Assembly (NCBI GenBank): GCA_934589675.1 | Contig: CAKTOF010000001.1 | Coordinates: 124,001 to 188,000 of the forward strand | Origin: an uncultured Oscillospiraceae bacterium | Lineage (GTDB): Bacteria; Bacillota; Clostridia; Oscillospirales; Oscillospiraceae | Reading direction: 5' to 3' | Length of the DNA stretch: 64,000 nt | In this document: positions 33,380-41,807 of the stretch, piece by piece | Layout: every line of letters starts with the position of its first letter | How positions within the stretch are numbered: position 1 is the stretch's first letter | Notes under the pieces: model-generated | What the model was told of the DNA's origin: nothing | What the model saw: the letters and a program-made list of their open reading frames with translations, nothing else | Database searches by the model: none | Translations under genes and position numbers: made by a program

Positions 33380-34471
33380 ATGAACAAAGTCAAGGCATTT
33401 CTGGCGCGGAAAGACATTGTGTTTTCCGCACGGCGCTACGGCGTCGACGCGCTCGGCGCCATGGCGCAGGGCCTGTTCTGCACGCTGCTCGTCGGCACGA
33501 TCTTAAACACGCTCGGCACGCAGCTCCACATCGGATTTCTGAACGCCATCCTCTTTTCCATCGGCGACACGGGCTATACGATCGGCGGCGCGGCCTCGCT
33601 CATGGTCGGCCCGGCCATGGCCGTCGCCATCGGGAGCGCCCTTCAGGCGCCGCCCATGGTGCTCTTCTCGCTCGTCCCCATCGGCTACGGCGCGAACCTG
33701 CTCGGCGGCGCGGGCGGGCCGCTGGCCGTGCTCGTCATCGCGTGCATCGCGGCCGAGTGCGGCAAGGCCGTCTCGAAGGAGACGAAGATCGACATCCTCG
33801 TCACGCCGATCGTGACGATCCTGGTCGGCCTCGGCCTCGCGCGGCTCATCGGCCCGGCGCTGGGAGCCGCCGCGGACGCCGTCGGCACGTTCCTCCGCTG
33901 GGCGACGGAGCTTCAGCCGTTCTGGATGGGCATCCTCATCTCCGTCACGGTCGGCATCGCGCTCACCTTGCCCATCTCGTCTGCCGCCATCTGCATGACG
34001 CTGGGGCTCACAGGCCTGGCCGGCGGCGCGGCCGTCGCGGGCTGCTGCGCGCAGATGGTCGGCTTCGCCGTCATGAGCTTCCCGGAAAACCGCTGGGGCG
34101 GCCTTGTGTCGCAGGGCATCGGCACCTCGATGCTCCAGATGGGCAACATCGTGAAAAATCCGCGTATCTGGATCCCGCCCATCGTCGCCTCGGCCATCAC
34201 CGGCCCGATCGCGACGTGCCTGTTCCGCCTGCAGATGAACGGCGCGGCCGTGAATTCCGGCATGGGCACATGCGGCTTCTGCGGCCAGATCGGCGTGTAC
34301 ACCGGCTGGGTCTCGGACATCGCCGCGGGCACGAAAACGGCCATCACCGCGCTCGACTGGATCGGCCTTGTGCTCATCAGCTTCGTGCTCCCTGCCGTGC
34401 TGTGCTGGCTCGGCGGCAAGCTGCTGCGGAAAACCGGCTGGATCCGTAAGGACGACCTCAAGCTGCAATGA
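33380..34471 (+). CDS. PfoR/PTS-EIIC-like membrane transporter, candidate niacin-pathway importer
   Basis: 363 aa, about ten hydrophobic helices, of the PfoR/PTS_EIIC_2 type: GAMAQGLFCTLLVGTILNTLG, YTIGGAASLMVGPAMAVAIG, NGAAVNSGMGTCGFCGQIG. No EIIA or EIIB gene is near, so PTS phosphorylation is not supported. GGAGA lies before the ATG. Its promoter is overlaid by the same palindrome core as pncB, which places it in the NiaR regulon. It may therefore carry nicotinate, nicotinamide or a related precursor rather than a sugar. The membrane-family call is firm; the substrate is inference from regulation. Confidence 0.85.
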   Translation: MNKVKAFLARKDIVFSARRYGVDALGAMAQGLFCTLLVGTILNTLGTQLHIGFLNAILFSIGDTGYTIGGAASLMVGPAMAVAIGSALQAPPMVLFSLVPIGYGANLLGGAGGPLAVLVIACIAAECGKAVSKETKIDILVTPIVTILVGLGLARLIGPALGAAADAVGTFLRWATELQPFWMGILISVTVGIALTLPISSAAICMTLGLTGLAGGAAVAGCCAQMVGFAVMSFPENRWGGLVSQGIGTSMLQMGNIVKNPRIWIPPIVASAITGPIATCLFRLQMNGAAVNSGMGTCGFCGQIGVYTGWVSDIAAGTKTAITALDWIGLVLISFVLPAVLCWLGGKLLRKTGWIRKDDLKLQ

Positions 34472-34475
34472 TCGT

Positions 34476-34512
34476 AAAAAAAGAACGCTGCCGGCGGCAG
34501 CGTTCTTCTTTT
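34476..34512. terminator. Bidirectional intrinsic terminator
   Basis: aagaacgctgcc / ggcagcgttctt stem with A-run on one side and T-run on the other, between two convergent genes. Confidence 0.88.
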
Positions 34513-35590
34513 ATGACGGCAGCACCGTCAATATCCACAATTCATCGTCGCACACATAGTGCATTTCGCTGGCCGGCGTAAGGCCGAGGGCGGCTTCGGC
34601 GTCCTGCTGCGCCTGCATGAGTCCACCGGAGGAGATGAGCTCCGCGAGCGCGGCGCGGTAGGCCTCGCGGCTGCCGAACATGACGCTGACGGCGCTGCTT
34701 CCCCCGGCGAGGGTGGCGGTGTAGACGGCGCTGTAGCCGCCATAGCTGTACTTCTCCAGATAAAGGCCGCTCACGCGGTAATAGTTCCACGTCTCGTCCG
34801 TACACGCGGGCAGATCCTGCCCGTCCTCGACGGTGCGCGTGCGCAGGATCTGCTCGTCGGTCAGGCAGAGGTAGGCGTAGCTGACGCCGAATTCGGCCGC
34901 CTCGCCGGAGTAGGACGGGTCGCCCCATGTCGCGTCGACATGGTACCAGCTGCCCTCGATGCACACGAGGTTCCACGCATGGCTCTCCCCGCGCGCCGCG
35001 CCCGTGACATAGCGGCACGGGACGTCAAGGCGCAGCAGCAGCGCCTGCACTGCCCGCGCATACGCCGCGCACACGCCTGTCCCGCGCAGCAGCGCCGGGA
35101 CGATGTCCTGCTCGCCCGCGTCGCCGGAGTAGTCGACCGTTTCGATGACGTACTCGTAGACGCCGCGCACCTTCTCATAGTCCGTTTTTCCGCCAAGGCG
35201 CAGCTCGATCGCCTCATACACCGCGTCCAGCTCGCGCTGAAGCTGCGCGAGCTCAGACTCGGAATAGGCGTACTCCGGCTCAAACGAGACGCCCGTGACC
35301 GTGCCGCCGAGCGTGGCGGTCCTGGTCGTGCCGCCGCCCGTAAACCAGAACAGCTCCGGATGATCCAGCCATACGCTGTGCACGGCCTGCCCGACCGCCT
35401 CGGCGCTGCTGCCGAGGTCGGAGATCGTCCCGTCGCGGCTTCGCAGGCCGTCGAGCAGGCGCTGCTCGATCTCGCCGCGCGTCCGCTCCGCCGCGGGCGC
35501 GATGGGCGCGCCGTCCGGGAGCCTTGCGCCGCAGCCCATTGCCAGAAGCGCGAGCGCGGCGAGAAAAAGCGCCAGAAGCCGCCGCTTCAT
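34511..35590 (-). CDS. Transglutaminase-like domain lipoprotein
   Basis: 359 aa. A signal peptide ends in a lipobox (LLAMGC, lipid Cys20), so it should sit on the outer face of the membrane. The central transglutaminase-like domain has the full Cys-His-Asp triad: C174 in GTGVCAAYARA, H204 in GESHAWN and D219 in YHVDATWGD. Such exported domains act as proteases or cross-linkers, or bind wall components. It begins 68 bp after the stop of the hydratase gene, with a GC hairpin between, and so may be read from the same transcript or on its own. The target is unknown. Confidence 0.9.
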   Translation of the reverse strand: MKRRLLALFLAALALLAMGCGARLPDGAPIAPAAERTRGEIEQRLLDGLRSRDGTISDLGSSAEAVGQAVHSVWLDHPELFWFTGGGTTRTATLGGTVTGVSFEPEYAYSESELAQLQRELDAVYEAIELRLGGKTDYEKVRGVYEYVIETVDYSGDAGEQDIVPALLRGTGVCAAYARAVQALLLRLDVPCRYVTGAARGESHAWNLVCIEGSWYHVDATWGDPSYSGEAAEFGVSYAYLCLTDEQILRTRTVEDGQDLPACTDETWNYYRVSGLYLEKYSYGGYSAVYTATLAGGSSAVSVMFGSREAYRAALAELISSGGLMQAQQDAEAALGLTPASEMHYVCDDELWILTVLPS

Positions 35591-35622
35591 GCGCGTCCAC
35601 CTCCAAATCCATCATACCAGCG

Positions 35623-35650
35623 CGCCGCCGGGTCTGATGCCCCGGCGGCG
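35623..35650 (-). other. GC hairpin between hydratase and transglutaminase genes
   Basis: cgccgccggg / cccggcggcg stem with an 8-base loop. No T-run follows on either strand, so read-through between the two minus-strand genes is possible. Confidence 0.5.
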
Positions 35651-35658
35651 TGAAAAAT

Positions 35659-37899
35659 TTATGCGTAATAGTTGATGAGGCAGCCGGCGAGGATGATCTC
35701 GCGCTCCTCGGCGCTCAGGTTTTCGAGCTTGAGCTCCATCGGCACGCGCGTGCCGGACTGGAGCAGGACGGCGGGGATCCTCTCGTCGCCGCGCGCGAGC
35801 GCTTCGCGCACGCCGGGGATATAGAGCCGGTCGCCCGGGGCGATGCGGAAGCGCTCGATGTCCGTCACGGTAAACGGCAGCATGCCCCAGTTGATGACGT
35901 TGGAGCGGTAGCGCTTCGTCGCGTAGTCCTCGCACACGTTGGCGCAGCCGCCGAGCACGCGCTGGCACGAGGCCGCCTGCTCGCGCGCCGAGCCGTCGCC
36001 CGGGCGGATGGACATAACGAGCGAGCCGAGGCCCGTCGTGTGCGGGTCAAAGCCCGCCATGGCCGCCGCGACGTCCGGGTCGTCCGGACTGGCGCGGCGC
36101 CTAAGCTCCAGCGCGCGGGCCGCCTTCGCGCGGCCGACGTAGGCCGGGTCCTTGCGCGAGAGCGTGAATTCGGCCAATTTCAGCGGGTTGGAGCGGTACG
36201 ACGACGTCTCGCCGGACGGGATGAGCTCGTCCGTCGTCGTGACGGGGTCGTAGATGGCGCTGGCCACGTCGAGCAGCAGGTTGTCCGGCAGGGCGATCTG
36301 CGCGGGCCAGTCGGCGATGTTCGGGCCAAAGACGAGCTCCTGCTCCGGGTCGGGCTTTCCGACGCCGAAGTAGACGCGCGCGTCATAGGGCGTGCGGTCG
36401 AATTCATACTCGACATAGCTCGGATCGGCGGGCGGCTCCGGAAGATCCATGGCCGAGGTGATCGCGCCGCCGTTCAAGGCCGACGCGGCGATGGAGCGCG
36501 CGTCCATGAGCGCGACATAGGCGACCTGGCCGTCGTTCGGCTTGCTGCCCTCACGGTTGGGGAAATTGCGCGTGGAGTGGCGGATAGAGAACCCGCCGTT
36601 GGCCGGGACGTCGCCCGCGCCGAAGCACGGCCCGCAGAAGCTCGACCGCAGCGACGCGCCGGAGGCCATCATCTTCGTCAGCGCGCCGTTTTTGGCCAGC
36701 GCGAGCGTAACGGGCTGGCTCGTCGGGTAGACGGACAGCCAGAATTCGCCCGAGCCGAGCGGCTGGCCGTTCAAAATGGCGGCCGCCTGCATCATGTTCT
36801 GGTAGGTGCCGCCGGAGCAGCCGGCGATGACGCCCTGATCGGCGTAGAATTTTCCGTTCCGGATCTTCGAGACGAGGCTCTCGGGCTTCGTTTTCAGCTC
36901 GAGCTGCGCCATGGTCGTCTCGTCGACGGCGTGGAGGATGTCCTCGAGGTTCTCGTTGAACTCGCGGATCGTGTAGGCGTTCGACGGGTGGAACGGCAGG
37001 GCGATCATCGGCTCGACCCTGGAAAGGTCGACGCGGATGAGCGCGTCATAGTACGCGCCGTCGGCCGGGGAGAGCTCCTTGTAATCGCCCGCGCGGCCGT
37101 GCGCGGCGAGCGAGCGGCGGACGGTCTCGTCCGTCGCCCAGACGGACGACAGGCAGCTCGTCTCCGTCGTCATGACGTCGATGCCGGAGCGGTAGTCCAT
37201 GGCGAGGCTCGCCACACCCGGGCCGAAAAACTCCATGACGGAGTTTTTGACATAGCCCTGCCGGAACGTCGCGCCGATGATGGCCAGCGCCACGTCCTGC
37301 GGGCCGACGCCGGGGCGCGGCGCGCCCTCAAGATAGATGGCCACGACGCGCGGGTAGGCGATGTCATACGTCTTGCCGAGCAGCTGGCGCGCCAGCTCCG
37401 GGCCGCCCTCGCCGACGGCGAGCGTGCCGTAGGCGCCGTAGCGCGTGTGCGAGTCCGAGCCGATGATCATCTTGCCGCCGCCGGCGTACATCTCGCGCAT
37501 ATAGCTGTGGATGACCGACTGGTGCGCCGGGACGAACTCGCCGCCGTACTTCTTCGCGGCGGACAGGCCGAAGACATGGTCGTCCTCGTTGATCGTCCCG
37601 CCGACGGCGCAGAGCGAGTTGTGGCAGTTCGTGAGCACATACGGCAGCGGGAAGCGCTCGAGCCCCGACGCGCGCGCCGTCTGGATGATGCCGACGTAGG
37701 TGATGTCGTGCGAGGCCATGGCGTCGAAGCGGATCTTCAGGCGATCCATATTGCCGGACGAATTGTGCGCCTTGAAAATCCCGTAGGCCATCGTGCCCGT
37801 TTTGCCCGTCTCCGGCGTCAGGCCGAGCGATATGCCCTCCCCGGCGGGCAAAAACTTGCCGCCTTTGTAAAATACACCCTCATTGGTGACAGTGATCAT
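35659..37899 (-). CDS. Aconitase-family hydratase (YbhJ-like)
   Basis: 746 aa, the length of the YbhJ-type branch of the aconitase superfamily. The start at 37899 follows GGGAGGA by 6 bases. Family features include GSDSHTRYGAYGTLAVGEGG, the cluster-ligand regions CSGGTYQNM and SSFCGPCFGAGD, and STRNFPNREGSKP, followed by the swivelling domain with YRSNVINWGMLPF near the end. Aconitases hydrate or dehydrate di- and tricarboxylates at a 4Fe-4S cluster; the substrate of this branch is not established. It precedes the transglutaminase gene on the same strand and shares no operon with hppA, which has its own terminator. Confidence 0.9.
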   Translation of the reverse strand: MITVTNEGVFYKGGKFLPAGEGISLGLTPETGKTGTMAYGIFKAHNSSGNMDRLKIRFDAMASHDITYVGIIQTARASGLERFPLPYVLTNCHNSLCAVGGTINEDDHVFGLSAAKKYGGEFVPAHQSVIHSYMREMYAGGGKMIIGSDSHTRYGAYGTLAVGEGGPELARQLLGKTYDIAYPRVVAIYLEGAPRPGVGPQDVALAIIGATFRQGYVKNSVMEFFGPGVASLAMDYRSGIDVMTTETSCLSSVWATDETVRRSLAAHGRAGDYKELSPADGAYYDALIRVDLSRVEPMIALPFHPSNAYTIREFNENLEDILHAVDETTMAQLELKTKPESLVSKIRNGKFYADQGVIAGCSGGTYQNMMQAAAILNGQPLGSGEFWLSVYPTSQPVTLALAKNGALTKMMASGASLRSSFCGPCFGAGDVPANGGFSIRHSTRNFPNREGSKPNDGQVAYVALMDARSIAASALNGGAITSAMDLPEPPADPSYVEYEFDRTPYDARVYFGVGKPDPEQELVFGPNIADWPAQIALPDNLLLDVASAIYDPVTTTDELIPSGETSSYRSNPLKLAEFTLSRKDPAYVGRAKAARALELRRRASPDDPDVAAAMAGFDPHTTGLGSLVMSIRPGDGSAREQAASCQRVLGGCANVCEDYATKRYRSNVINWGMLPFTVTDIERFRIAPGDRLYIPGVREALARGDERIPAVLLQSGTRVPMELKLENLSAEEREIILAGCLINYYA

Positions 37900-37963
37900 G
37901 CCGATTCCTCCCGGATCATGTCCAAATTTGGTTCTATCATAGCAAGTCGCGCCCGTGTTTGCA

Positions 37964-38004
37964 AGAAAAAAGCCTGCGCATCGGTGTCCGATGCGCAGGC
38001 TTTT
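37964..38004 (-). terminator. Intrinsic terminator of hppA
   Basis: aaagcctgcgcatcgg and its complement form a 16-bp stem with a 3-base loop; on the minus strand six T follow. Confidence 0.92.
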
Positions 38005-38021
38005 AAAATGCGAGCTTGCTC

Positions 38022-40154
38022 TTACAGGAGCTTGAGCAGGTTGAACGCGATGATCAGGCCGGAGAACACGATGGAGACCGTGGAGCACAGCTTGATGAGG
38101 ATGTTGAGCGACGGGCCGGACGTATCCTTGAACGGGTCGCCGACGGTGTCGCCGACAACGGCAGCCTTGTGGCAGTCGGAGCCCTTGCCGCCGTGGTTTC
38201 CGCGCTCGATATACTTCTTGGCGTTGTCCCACGCACCGCCGGCGTTCGACATGAACACGGCCATGGCGAAGCCCGTGACGGAGACGCCGCCGAGCAGGCC
38301 GACGACACCCTCGCAGCCGAGGACGAGGCCGGTGATGATCGGGACGATGATGGCGAGCAGCGCCGGGATGACCATCTCATGCAGCGCGCCCTTCGTGCAG
38401 AGGTCGACGCAGGTGGAGTAGTCCGGGTCGGTCTCGCCGGTCATGATGCCCTTGATCTCGCGGAACTGACGGCGGACCTCCATGACGATGGACTGCGCAG
38501 CCGTCTGCACCGCGCTCATGGTGAAGGCGGAGAAGACGAACGTCAGCATGGCGCCGATGAACATACCGACAAGAACGGTCGGGCTGGTCAGCGTGAAGTT
38601 GAGGACCTCGTCCGTGCGGGACTGGACGATGTTGACGTAGGAGACGAGCAGCGCCAGCGCGGTCAGCGAGGCCGAGCCGATGGCGAAGCCCTTGCCGGTG
38701 GCAGCAGTCGTGTTGCCAAGGGAGTCGAGCGCGTCCGTGCGGTCGCGGACCTCCTCCGGCAGGCCGGCCATCTCGGCGATGCCGCCGGCGTTGTCGGCGA
38801 CAGGACCGTAGGCGTCGGTGGCGAGCGTGATGCCCAGCGTGGAGAGCATGCCGACAGCGGCGATGCCGATGCCGTACAGGCCGTGGTTGAACTCAGCCGT
38901 GAACAGGCCGTTGGCGTCGACGATCGTCATGGAGCCGCCGGCAGCAAAGTAGCTGACGAGAACGGCGACGGAGACGACGAGGATGGAGGTGAGCGTCGAC
39001 TTCATGCCAAGCGAGATACCGCCGATGATGACGGTGGCGGAGCCCGTCTCGCTCGCCGCGGCGAGCTTCTGGGTCGGCTTGTAGTTGTCGGACGTGTAGT
39101 ACTCAGTGAAGTAGCCGATGAGGCAGCCGCCGACCAGACCGCAGAGGATGGCGACGTAGATGCCCCACCACTGGGCCGTCTCGTCCTTGAGGATGAGGTA
39201 GCACAGCGGGATGGCCGCGACGGCCGACAGGATGGCGGCCGTGTAGGTGCCGGTGCGCAGCGAGCGCAGCAGGCTCATCTGCGTGGCGTTCTCCTTCGTC
39301 TTGACGAGGAACGAGCCGATGAGCGAGCAGATGACGCCGGCGACCGCAATGGCGACCGGGAGGAGCATGCCCTTCCAGCCATAGCCGGCGGCCGTGCCGA
39401 GCGCGAAGGTGGCGAGGATGGAGCCGACGTAGGACTCGTAGAGGTCGGCGCCCATGCCGGCGACGTCGCCGACGTTGTCGCCGACGTTATCGGCGATGGT
39501 GGCCGGGTTGCGCGGGTCGTCCTCCGGGATACCGGCCTCGACCTTGCCGACGAGGTCGGCGCCGACGTCGGCAGCCTTCGTGTAGATGCCGCCACCCACG
39601 CGGGCGAACAGCGCCATAAAGGAGGCGCCCATGCCGTTCATGACCATGACGTTGGCCAGCTCATCGGCGCCCATGTGGCCGATGTACTTCAGGCCGAAGA
39701 ACCACAGCGTGATGTCGAGCAGGCCGAGGCCGACGACGGTGAAGCCCATGACAGAGCCGGAGGAGAACGCGACGTTCAGGCCGCGGTTGAGGCTCTCATG
39801 CGCGGCGTTGGCCGTGCGGGCGTTGGCGTTCGTCGCGATCTTCATGCCGATGAGGCCGGCGAGCATCGACCAGATGCCGCCCGTCAGGAACGCGAACGGG
39901 GTGATCCGGGAGAGCATCTCGCCCTTGGAGGCGAACGCGATGATCAGCAGGATCACGAAGACGATGGCGAAGACCTTGGCGACAGTGGTGTACTGGCGCT
40001 TGAGGTAGGCGTTGGCGCCCTGGCGGATCGCTTCCGCGATCTTAACCATTTTCGCATCGCCCTCGGAAGCCTTCATGACTTTGTTTCTCTGTACGAGGGC
40101 GAACAAGAGCGCGACCGCCGCACCGAGGAAACCAATCCAAAAAAGGTTTTCCAA
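38022..40154 (-). CDS. hppA: Membrane-bound ion-pumping pyrophosphatase
   Basis: 710 aa from the TTG at 40154, which lies 9 bases after AAGGAG; the TTG at 40163 is too close to the site. There are about 16 membrane helices. Pyrophosphate/magnesium motifs are GGGIYTKAADVGADLVGKVEAGIPEDDPRNPATIADNVGDNVGD and the late GDTVGDPFKDTSGPSLN. The GNTTAATGKG segment has Ala where potassium-independent enzymes have Lys, which points to the K+-dependent class. Whether it pumps H+ or Na+ cannot be settled by eye. It recovers energy from pyrophosphate, as is common in anaerobes. Confidence 0.96.
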   Translation of the reverse strand: MENLFWIGFLGAAVALLFALVQRNKVMKASEGDAKMVKIAEAIRQGANAYLKRQYTTVAKVFAIVFVILLIIAFASKGEMLSRITPFAFLTGGIWSMLAGLIGMKIATNANARTANAAHESLNRGLNVAFSSGSVMGFTVVGLGLLDITLWFFGLKYIGHMGADELANVMVMNGMGASFMALFARVGGGIYTKAADVGADLVGKVEAGIPEDDPRNPATIADNVGDNVGDVAGMGADLYESYVGSILATFALGTAAGYGWKGMLLPVAIAVAGVICSLIGSFLVKTKENATQMSLLRSLRTGTYTAAILSAVAAIPLCYLILKDETAQWWGIYVAILCGLVGGCLIGYFTEYYTSDNYKPTQKLAAASETGSATVIIGGISLGMKSTLTSILVVSVAVLVSYFAAGGSMTIVDANGLFTAEFNHGLYGIGIAAVGMLSTLGITLATDAYGPVADNAGGIAEMAGLPEEVRDRTDALDSLGNTTAATGKGFAIGSASLTALALLVSYVNIVQSRTDEVLNFTLTSPTVLVGMFIGAMLTFVFSAFTMSAVQTAAQSIVMEVRRQFREIKGIMTGETDPDYSTCVDLCTKGALHEMVIPALLAIIVPIITGLVLGCEGVVGLLGGVSVTGFAMAVFMSNAGGAWDNAKKYIERGNHGGKGSDCHKAAVVGDTVGDPFKDTSGPSLNILIKLCSTVSIVFSGLIIAFNLLKLL

Positions 40155-40204
40155 GTGTAACAACTCCTTACATTTTTATTCTTGCGTCTAAAATCAGCCT
40201 AGTT

Positions 40205-40232
40205 ATTTTACCACATCGCCAAAAGAATGCAA
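40205..40232 (-). promoter_or_regulatory. Candidate promoter of hppA
   Basis: On the minus strand: TTGCAT, a 16-base spacer and TAAAAT, about 50 bases before the start. Confidence 0.5.
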
Positions 40233-40333
40233 GCCCAATTCACGGCTTTGGGCCGAATTTGTAGATTTTCGTTATTTACTTCCTGCCGCGCAGCGTCTAC
40301 AATAGGGACAATCCCAAGAAAGGGGGCAAAACC

Positions 40334-41746
40334 ATGGATCCGAACGAACCGTTTGACTATGACCGGCTCGACGCGCTTTTGCGCGACATCGGCTATGAGG
40401 ACCCGGACGAGCTTGCCGATCCGCAGCCCACCGCGCCGCAGCAGACGCCTGCGCAGGCTTCGCCGCGCCCCGCGCAGCCGGCCGGTTACGAGAATTACTA
40501 TAATGGTATTACCGCGCCGCAGGCCCGTCCATCGCAGGCCGCGTCCAACACGCGCCCGCAGACGCCCGAGATGCGCGCCGCGCACCAGGCGCGCTGCGCC
40601 GCCCAGGCGCAGCCCCAGCGTCCGGCGCAGCCGGCCTATCCGCAGACGCAGCCAGCCCGACAGCCCGCGCCGAGCTATCAGCAGCCCCGCCGCAGCGCGC
40701 CGCAGCCGACCCCGGAGATGCGCCGTGCCGCGCCGCCTCCCCCGCCGCCAAAGAAAAGCCGCCGGGAGGAGCCGGAGCCGGAACCGAAAAAGCGCCGCAG
40801 CGAGCCTGACCCCGAGCCGCAGCCGAAAAAGAAGAAAAAGCACCGCATCCTGAAGACCCTGCTCGTGCTGCTCGTGCTCCTGATCGCCGCCGTCGCCGTG
40901 CTCATGCTCACAAATCTCGGCCAGCCGAAGGCCGAGACGGGGCTCGGCGCGCGCAAGAGCGGCTGCTCGACCATCCTGCTCGCCGGAACGGATGCCGGCG
41001 GCACGCGCACGGACACGATCATGCTGTGTACGATCAACGCCTCCGAGCGCTCGGTCAGCCTGCTGTCCATCCCGCGCGACACGCTCGTCAATGACTCCTA
41101 CTCCGTGCCGAAGATCAACGGCACCTACGGCGTCTACGGCGCCGGCGAGGCGGGCATGGAGGCGCTCATGACGGCCGTGGAAAAGCTCGTCGGCTTCCGG
41201 CCGGACGGCTACGTCCTCGTCGACCTTGACGGCTTCGTCGACCTTGTCGACCTCATGGGCGGCGTGGAGTTCAACGTCCCGGTCGATATGCACTACTCCG
41301 ACCCGGCGCAGAACCTGAACATCGACCTGAGCGCCGGCCTTCAGACGCTCGACGGCGAGCAGGCCATGGGCGTCGTGCGCTTCCGCTCCGGCTACGCGCT
41401 GGCCGACCTTGAGCGCGTGAACGTCCAGCGCGCGTTTTTGTCCGCGTGCATGGATCAGTGGCTGACGGCCAAAAATATGCTCAAGGCGCCGCGCCTGCTG
41501 CCCGTCATTCTGGAAAACGTCACAACGGACCTGTCAAGCGGCAATCTGCTCTGGTGCGCCGGCGCGCTCATGCGCTGCGACCGGTCGGACATCGCCACGG
41601 ACACGCTGCCCGGCAGCGCCATGTACTGGAACGGTGGGTCTTACTATGTCGTCTCCGCGTATGACACCGTCTCGCTCATCAACGAGCGCTACAATCCCTA
41701 CACCGCCGACGTCACGATCTACGACCTCGACGTGCGGACGCCGTAA
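40334..41746 (+). CDS. LytR-CpsA-Psr (LCP) family cell-wall glycopolymer ligase
   Basis: 470 aa. The first 165 residues are a long disordered Pro/Gln/Ala-rich cytosolic tail, ending in a basic run (KKKKKHR). One membrane helix (about 173-192) follows and then the extracellular LCP domain: STILLAGTDAGGTRTDTIMLCTIN, VSLLSIPRDTLVN, KINGTYG and GEQAMGVVRFRSGYALADLERVNVQ. LCP enzymes move undecaprenyl-linked wall polymers onto peptidoglycan. The conserved Arg/Asp residues of the active site are in place. GGGGG precedes the ATG. The gene stands alone, divergent from hppA. Confidence 0.94.
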   Translation: MDPNEPFDYDRLDALLRDIGYEDPDELADPQPTAPQQTPAQASPRPAQPAGYENYYNGITAPQARPSQAASNTRPQTPEMRAAHQARCAAQAQPQRPAQPAYPQTQPARQPAPSYQQPRRSAPQPTPEMRRAAPPPPPPKKSRREEPEPEPKKRRSEPDPEPQPKKKKKHRILKTLLVLLVLLIAAVAVLMLTNLGQPKAETGLGARKSGCSTILLAGTDAGGTRTDTIMLCTINASERSVSLLSIPRDTLVNDSYSVPKINGTYGVYGAGEAGMEALMTAVEKLVGFRPDGYVLVDLDGFVDLVDLMGGVEFNVPVDMHYSDPAQNLNIDLSAGLQTLDGEQAMGVVRFRSGYALADLERVNVQRAFLSACMDQWLTAKNMLKAPRLLPVILENVTTDLSSGNLLWCAGALMRCDRSDIATDTLPGSAMYWNGGSYYVVSAYDTVSLINERYNPYTADVTIYDLDVRTP

Positions 41747-41763
41747 TTGGCCGAAAATGACAC

Positions 41764-41801
41764 GATCCCCGCGGAGCGATGCTCCGCGGGGATCATTTTT
41801 T
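41764..41801. terminator. Bidirectional intrinsic terminator
   Basis: gatccccgcggagc / gctccgcggggatc stem, 3-base loop, then seven T on the plus strand. It separates the convergent LCP and PucR-type genes. Confidence 0.9.
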
Positions 41802-41807
41802 GTGTGT

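Noticed and set aside
33380..34471. Sugar PTS permease
   Set aside because: No EIIA, EIIB or sugar-catabolic genes nearby, and the promoter carries the niacin-repressor core instead.
35623..35650. Terminator of the aconitase-like gene
   Set aside because: Stable stem but no T-run on either strand; listed only as a hairpin.
35650..38421. A 923-codon open frame on the plus strand
   Set aside because: Antisense of the aconitase-like gene; no start signals and no domain.
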